Positions 17,330 to 22,128 of a stretch of 22,128 nucleotides of DNA are shown one piece after another (positions within the stretch are counted from its first letter, which is position 1; each line of letters opens with the position of its first letter). The position numbers and the translations under genes were made by a program. The DNA comes from a virus, in IMG/VR virus record IMGVR_UViG_3300042866_001100, positions 1 through 22,128 of that record; one strand, given 5' to 3'. The notes below the pieces were generated by a model. It did no database searches and had not been told where the DNA came from. It saw only the letters and a list, made by a program, of their open reading frames with translations.

Positions 17330-19030
17330 ATGAACGCTCCTATCGCAATGGATCAGTCAAAAGATGTAAATCTTTTGGCAACAAAAAGAGACCTGAAGTT
17401 TTTACTTACAGATGTTTCACAGACACCACAGTTTGAACCAGCTGTAGTTCTTGATATCATTCTGGATGACACGCATCCTGAAATTAGTGAAAACGGACAT
17501 TATTTGGATCCAGATCAATGGCCAGAAAATTACATTGGAAAAAAGCCATCCATAGATGACTTTGATTATACGTGGGTCGGACGTGTTAAGTTGCGATTGT
17601 TAAATACACAAACAACTTTACCTAAAGAAGGACTTTCATGGGCACTTCCTTTGGAAAACAATATATCAGAATATCCTCTTGTAAACGAAATCGTCGGTGT
17701 AGTAAAATATAACGAAAACTTGTATTATACTCGTAAAATTAACTACAAAAATTTCATAAACAATAATGCTGATATTGGTTTTGAACAAACGTATGGTGCT
17801 AACATGGGCAACCGTGAAGAGTATAAGTCACCAGATGATCCATTTATTGATTATAAAGGACCAGTAAGCAAACTAAGGGCTGAAGGTGGGTATGGGTTTG
17901 AAGGATCTCTAGGTAGATACTTTTTGCACAATCCTTACATTCGTTCATTGAAACGTTTTGAAGGTGATACGTTGATTGAAAGTAGATTCGGTCAATCAAT
18001 TCGATTTGGTGGATATGACGATAATCGTGAAAACGATAAAGCATATAGCACAAATCCCGCACACGATTTTGAAAAGGGATATGCTGATTATAACATTGGA
18101 CAAAAGAAAACCAATAACTTCTACAATAATGTATATGAAGTTGGTGGTGGAAATCCAATGATTTTGTTTAGAAACCGTCAACGTCCTTTGAGAAAAGACA
18201 AAGAAATCAAACTTCATGATAGGTTACCACCCATTCCACCAATTGATCCATCTGATTTGACACATCCAGAAAGAAATACTGGTGGATTTTTGCTGGAAGA
18301 TATTAATAATGACGGTACTTCAATTCACATTACTTCTGGTTGTACTATTTCTAAATACGTTACAACGTGTTACAAAAAGTTATTTGGTAATGATGTACGT
18401 GAAGAGGTTGCTGCATTTTGTCCTGATGGTGCTACAACGTTTAACTATCCGATACTAAATAAAGACCAATTGATAGTAAACACTGATCGTTTGATTTTAA
18501 GTAGCAGATTTTCTGAGACTATACATTTTTCTAAGAAACGATATGCTATTGTTACAGACAGTGAATATACAGTTGATGCTCACGAACAGATTGTAATGAC
18601 TACCAATACTAAAACAGTATTTAACAGTCCTGCGATTTATTTGGGGCAATACAATGAAACCAACGAACCTGCACTGTTAGGACAAACTACGGTTGATTGG
18701 TTGTTTGATTTGTGTGAATGGTTAAAAACTCACGTACATTGGTATTTTCATTCACATCCTGACGCTGGAGGTGCTTCACTTCCATTTACCCAAATTCCAG
18801 TTCAGTTATTTGATTTACAGGAATTGCAAAACCGATTGTCAACATTGATGAGCAGACGTGTATTTTTGACCGGTGGTGGATATGCTCCGGGTCAAGATGG
18901 TGCAACAATACAGGATGGATCACAACCCGTTAGTGTTAACGTTGAGACGGGTGATGGTGTTCCGGGTGGATTTTTCGGTATAGATCGTCGTAATAGACAA
19001 GTTGTAGATGTTTTGGAAACTGAAACATAA
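17330..19030 (+). CDS. gp5: Baseplate hub / tail-tip protein with gp5-type OB-fold
   Basis: The 566-residue protein has an N-terminal domain whose segment W-V-G-R-V-K-L-R-L-L (about 81-90) followed by an L-P-L-E-N-N-I-S-E-Y-P-L-V-N-E-I-V-G-V-V stretch matches the OB-fold of T4 gp5 and related phage hub proteins. The middle motif E-S-R-F-G-Q-S-I-R-F-G (about 219-229) and D-G-T-S-I-H-I-T-S-G are typical of this marine T4-like hub family. No lysozyme catalytic domain is apparent, unlike T4 gp5. The C-terminal half has repeated short strands that may build a needle-like trimer, then T-H-V-H-W-Y-F-H-S-H and a Gly-rich part. It acts in the central spike that pierces the host envelope. It follows the 121-aa gene and precedes the gp25 and gp6 genes, as expected. 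Confidence 0.78.
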   Translation: MNAPIAMDQSKDVNLLATKRDLKFLLTDVSQTPQFEPAVVLDIILDDTHPEISENGHYLDPDQWPENYIGKKPSIDDFDYTWVGRVKLRLLNTQTTLPKEGLSWALPLENNISEYPLVNEIVGVVKYNENLYYTRKINYKNFINNNADIGFEQTYGANMGNREEYKSPDDPFIDYKGPVSKLRAEGGYGFEGSLGRYFLHNPYIRSLKRFEGDTLIESRFGQSIRFGGYDDNRENDKAYSTNPAHDFEKGYADYNIGQKKTNNFYNNVYEVGGGNPMILFRNRQRPLRKDKEIKLHDRLPPIPPIDPSDLTHPERNTGGFLLEDINNDGTSIHITSGCTISKYVTTCYKKLFGNDVREEVAAFCPDGATTFNYPILNKDQLIVNTDRLILSSRFSETIHFSKKRYAIVTDSEYTVDAHEQIVMTTNTKTVFNSPAIYLGQYNETNEPALLGQTTVDWLFDLCEWLKTHVHWYFHSHPDAGGASLPFTQIPVQLFDLQELQNRLSTLMSRRVFLTGGGYAPGQDGATIQDGSQPVSVNVETGDGVPGGFFGIDRRNRQVVDVLETET

Positions 19031-19069
19031 GTACATTTTGAACTATAAATCTTGATATTTAATAATAAT

Positions 19070-19489
19070 ATGACAAAAGACCTACTAAGACAAATGATTA
19101 GAGAGATGGTTAAGGAAGAAGTACGTGCAGCAATTCCTGAAGTTCTTTCAGAGATTTTTGCTAAACCTGAACAACAGGTGATCAATACTGCTCCAAAGAT
19201 AAAGACAACATCTACTCCAGTACAACCTGTTGTTCAACCAAAGAAAGAGTATAAGAAGTATACAAGTAACGAACTTCTAAATAAGGCGTTGAATGAGACT
19301 GTTGGTGGACTTCCAAAAGAAGGTGGTATGGTAACATCGGAACTAGCTGCTCCATCCGTAATGGATAATGTTAAACAAGCACCACCCGTTGTAGCACAAG
19401 CATTAACAAAGAATTATTCAGCATTGATGAAGGCAATTGATAAAAAGAAGTCTGGTGGACTTTCATCTGGGTCCGTATCAATGATGTAA
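19070..19489 (+). CDS. Hypothetical protein between hub and gp25 genes (139 aa)
   Basis: The preferred start is the ATG at 19070 (MTKDLLRQMIREMVKEEV); an upstream in-frame TTG at 19052 would add six residues. Residues 1-32 form a charged amphipathic helix or coiled coil, a Pro/Val/Lys-rich linker follows (about 40-60), and the tail is low-complexity (GGLSSGSVSMM). The stop is one nucleotide before the gp25 ATG. The position among baseplate genes suggests a small virion protein or an assembly helper. I recognise no family. Confidence 0.7.
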   Translation: MTKDLLRQMIREMVKEEVRAAIPEVLSEIFAKPEQQVINTAPKIKTTSTPVQPVVQPKKEYKKYTSNELLNKALNETVGGLPKEGGMVTSELAAPSVMDNVKQAPPVVAQALTKNYSALMKAIDKKKSGGLSSGSVSMM

Positions 19490-19490
19490 T

Positions 19491-19880
19491 ATGGCAACAT
19501 TATATCCAATTGGGTTGACATTACCTATTCAAAATGGTGCTGGAGGATTTTTCAACCAGACCATTTACACTTTGGAACAGGTAAAAACGAACATAATTAA
19601 CCTTTTGAACACACGAAAGGGAGAACGTCGTATGCAACCTACCTTTGGACACTCATTGAATAACTTTGTGTTTGATCCAAATGACACAACGTTACCACAA
19701 CGTGTTAAACAATCTTTGACAACTGACATCAACTTTTGGATTCCAGTTGCAACTATTGATAATATTGACATTAAAGTTTTAAAAAAAGAAGACGTGGATA
19801 TTTATAGATTATACATTAATTTGACCATTTCTGTCAATAACGATCAGGCTCAAATCGAAATGTTTTTGGAAAATAACTAA
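19491..19880 (+). CDS. gp25: Baseplate wedge subunit gp25-like
   Basis: The 129 residues match the length of T4 gp25 (132). The family features are visible: a strand-rich N-terminus, the helix Y-T-L-E-Q-V-K-T-N-I-I-N-L-L-N-T, the strongly conserved T-R-K-G-E-R-R-M-Q-P-T-F-G (about 41-53; the 'E-R...P-x-F-G' signature), and a C-terminal beta sheet (I-Y-R-L-Y-I-N-L-T-I-S-V). gp25 joins the wedge core with gp6, gp7 and gp53 and links it to the sheath start. It lies next to the gp6-like gene, as in T4 relatives. Confidence 0.95.
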   Translation: MATLYPIGLTLPIQNGAGGFFNQTIYTLEQVKTNIINLLNTRKGERRMQPTFGHSLNNFVFDPNDTTLPQRVKQSLTTDINFWIPVATIDNIDIKVLKKEDVDIYRLYINLTISVNNDQAQIEMFLENN

Positions 19881-19882
19881 TT

Positions 19883-21838
19883 ATGGCATCGACTACACAG
19901 AAAACATTTAAACCTCTAACAAATAAGGACATATCTTATTTGAACAGAGATTTTTCTCAGTTTAAGAAGAACCTGATTGAGTATACCAAGACGTATTTTC
20001 CAAAGAACTATCAGGATTTTTCAGACTCTTCTCCCGGTACCATCTTCATTGATATGGCTGCCTATGTTGGAGATGTACTTTCATTTTACTTGGATCAACA
20101 GTTCAAGGAAAGTTTGTTTCCATACACCGAAGAACGTAAAAACGTACTAGCATTATCCAAATTCTTGGGATATAAGCCAAAGGTATCTCGTCCATCGTTA
20201 ACCAACTTCGATGTGTATCAATTGGTACCATCAATTAAAAACGATGTGGGTGAATATGTTCCTGATGAAAAGTATACTCTACGTATCAAATCTGGAATGC
20301 AGTTAATTAACAGTGCTGGAGTAGCATTTGTTACAGCTGATGTTATTGATTTTTCTATGGATACTGTTAACTCTCCAAGAGAAATAACAGTCAGTTCCAG
20401 AGATGAATATGGTATTCCACAGTTCTTTTTGATAAAAAAAACAGCAAACGGAATTTCTGGACAAATTGTAACTAAGACTTTTATTGTTGACGAAAGTACT
20501 CCATACTACAAATTGTATTTGGATGAACCAAACCTTCTTGAAATTTTGGATATACGTGATCAAGACAATGTACCTTGGTATGAAGTTGAATATCTTGCTC
20601 AAGATATTGTGTTAACATCATATGAAAACGTATCTTTGAACGATGATCGATTCATTCAATATCAATCGTCCGTTCCCAATATCGTTAAGTTGTTGAGAAC
20701 TCAACGTAAATTTGTTACAAATATTGACCAAAACAATTTGACTTATTTAGAATTTGGACCGGGAAATCAGGGTGTGAATGATGAAATTGTTATTCCATCA
20801 GCTGAAATTCTTGGTGTGAGTTTGTCAAATTTGAACAACTTGAATGTCAATATTGATCCGTCAAACATTGTTAATTCTGATTCGTTTGGTGTGTATCCTA
20901 AACAAGGTACTCAATTTACGGTCAAATATTTGGTTGGTGGTGGAGTTGAATCAAACAGTCAAACTGGAGATATCAACAAAATCGTCAGTGTTGAATACGA
21001 AAATGACATCTCGATATTGTCAAATGCAGAACAAAGTTTGTTTCAGGTAGTACGTAATTCATTGGCAGCAGAAAACAATGTTCCTGCTGTTGGTGGCGAC
21101 GGACCCGAATCAAGTGACGAAGTTAAACAAAACGCCACTGCGTTTTTTGCAGCTCAAAATCGTGTTGTGACTGCTGATGATTATATTGCTCGTAGTTACG
21201 CTATGCCCGCCAAGTTTGGATCCGTAGCTAAAGCAACAGTAATATCCGACAACAACTTGAACGCTAATTCTATTGTCGATGGACAGTTGACACAAAACAA
21301 TGAAGTGATCAGCAATCGACAAATTAGTGGTAATCTGAAGAATCCATTTTCAGTTAATTTGTATTTGTTGAGTTATGATGAAAACAAAAACTTGACAAAA
21401 CCAAATCAAGCATTGTTGCATAATCTTCGTCAATATTTGAGTAGATATCGTATGATGACTGACGGTATCAATTTGATTGATGGTTATATCATCAATATTG
21501 GTGTGGACTTTAAGATTGTCACTTACAACAATTTCAACAAAAAAGAAGTGTTGGCAAATTGTGTACAGACCATCAAGGATTTCTTTAATATTGATTTGTG
21601 GGGATTCAATCAACCAATTAACTTGAGTCAATTGGAATTAGAAATCGCCAAAGTGGAAGGAGTTCAATCTGTTGCGTATCTGAAGATCAATAATTTGACA
21701 TCAAGAAATGGAACGTACTCGGATGTAGAATATAACATTGATGCTGCAACCGTAAATAAAATCATTTATCCATCTCTTGATCCGTGTGTGTTTGAACTTA
21801 AATACCCAGACGTAGACATAAAAGCCACATCAGTATAA
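19883..21838 (+). CDS. gp6: Baseplate wedge subunit gp6-like (baseplate J family)
   Basis: The 651-residue protein is close to T4 gp6 (660). The N-terminal part has the conserved 'D-I-S-Y-L-N-R-D-F-S-Q-F-K' start, followed by F-P-K-N-Y-Q-D-F-S-D-S-S-P-G-T-I-F-I-D and M-A-A-Y-V-G-D-V-L-S-F-Y-L-D-Q-Q, the clearest baseplate J/gp6 signature. Later, Q-N-R-V-V-T-A-D-D-Y (about 427-436) is the 'R-x-V-T-x-x-D-Y' motif of the family. The C-terminal domain ends with the paired alpha/beta unit around 'L-S-Q-L-E-L-E-I-A-K-V-E-G-V'. gp6 forms the ring that connects six wedges around the hub. The gap from the gp25 stop is 2 nt. Confidence 0.95.
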   Translation: MASTTQKTFKPLTNKDISYLNRDFSQFKKNLIEYTKTYFPKNYQDFSDSSPGTIFIDMAAYVGDVLSFYLDQQFKESLFPYTEERKNVLALSKFLGYKPKVSRPSLTNFDVYQLVPSIKNDVGEYVPDEKYTLRIKSGMQLINSAGVAFVTADVIDFSMDTVNSPREITVSSRDEYGIPQFFLIKKTANGISGQIVTKTFIVDESTPYYKLYLDEPNLLEILDIRDQDNVPWYEVEYLAQDIVLTSYENVSLNDDRFIQYQSSVPNIVKLLRTQRKFVTNIDQNNLTYLEFGPGNQGVNDEIVIPSAEILGVSLSNLNNLNVNIDPSNIVNSDSFGVYPKQGTQFTVKYLVGGGVESNSQTGDINKIVSVEYENDISILSNAEQSLFQVVRNSLAAENNVPAVGGDGPESSDEVKQNATAFFAAQNRVVTADDYIARSYAMPAKFGSVAKATVISDNNLNANSIVDGQLTQNNEVISNRQISGNLKNPFSVNLYLLSYDENKNLTKPNQALLHNLRQYLSRYRMMTDGINLIDGYIINIGVDFKIVTYNNFNKKEVLANCVQTIKDFFNIDLWGFNQPINLSQLELEIAKVEGVQSVAYLKINNLTSRNGTYSDVEYNIDAATVNKIIYPSLDPCVFELKYPDVDIKATSV

Positions 21839-21839
21839 T

Positions 21840-22128
21840 ATGCATATCTTTATTTTTCCATCTAAAGACACATACGTAACTAACTTTACCAACTTTGAAA
21901 ACAAAAATTTTGGTATTGATGAACTGTTGAATATCAGTTCGGTTGCGTCAAGCGTCAAATCTGTTGTCAAATATCAATCAGGAAGTTTAGATTCAGACAA
22001 TTACATCATCAATAATGTTGTAAATTTCAGTGGATCATTGGTAGGATATTTTACAGGCAGTACCACCAACGTTATTGCGTTGGATACACCCAACGAAATA
22101 TCCGTAGTTTACGGTACTGTGGTGGCGT
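21840..22128 (+). CDS. Baseplate/tail structural protein (partial, 5' end only)
   Basis: The ATG at 21840 follows the gp6 stop by 1 nt and the frame stays open to the window edge (96 codons). The start MHIFIFPSKDTYVTNFTNFE followed by N-F-G-I-D-E-L-L-N-I-S-S resembles 'P-x-x-D-T-Y-I...N-F-G' openings of DNRLRE-type (disaggregatase-related) beta domains found in phage baseplate and tail-fibre proteins. The rest is beta-rich with many Ser/Val. The length and C-terminus are unknown. Confidence 0.75.
   Translation, partial: MHIFIFPSKDTYVTNFTNFENKNFGIDELLNISSVASSVKSVVKYQSGSLDSDNYIINNVVNFSGSLVGYFTGSTTNVIALDTPNEISVVYGTVVA

Overview
This 22.1-kb AT-rich window is from a large T4-like tailed phage (myovirus, very probably of the 'jumbo' or huge class) that infects a Gram-negative bacterium. 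The contractile-tail evidence is strong: a gp25-like wedge protein, a gp6-like (baseplate J) wedge protein and a gp5-like OB-fold hub protein lie in order at the right end, and a gp55-like late sigma factor lies just upstream. PhoH, Hsp20 and an HD hydrolase are typical T4-like accessory genes. A secreted beta-barrel outer-membrane protein points to a host with an outer membrane. No integrase, IS element or CRISPR array was seen.

Layout: (1) 1-420, four tRNAs closed by a terminator. (2) 420-2640, an outer-membrane protein behind a consensus sigma70 promoter, a small ORF and GDP-L-fucose synthase. (3) 2641-6240, a translation-RNA island. It holds about a dozen tRNA genes, a complete tmRNA, a two-HTH protein, a sulfotransferase, a 54-aa protein, and at least four stretches between tRNAs that fold into compact structures I cannot assign. 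(4) 6240-13720, small hypotheticals, PhoH, a two-domain IPT/TIG protein, an HD hydrolase and three glycosyltransferase-type genes (GT2, a GT60-like GlcNAc transferase, DUF5672). (5) 13720-16890, Hsp20, a membrane protein with an EF-hand, small proteins and the late sigma. (6) 16960-22128, baseplate genes packed head to tail; the last one runs off the window.

Together these genes describe a virus that brings much of its own decoding and ribosome-rescue equipment (tRNAs for fMet, Ile, Leu x3, Val, Pro, Ser x2, Ala x2, Gly x2, Gln and some odd ones, plus tmRNA). It also carries sugar and sulfate chemistry for modifying glycans, and a late-transcription switch.

The most unusual content is RNA. 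Two adjacent serine tRNAs share a non-canonical T-loop (GGCAGYA instead of TTCRANY) and A at position 8. Two further tRNAs nearby have G at position 55. Structured non-tRNA RNAs with 6-7-bp closing helices are interleaved with the tRNAs. A TATTTATA octamer recurs just upstream of several start codons that lack Shine-Dalgarno sequences. All structures were paired by eye; no folding or database search was run.
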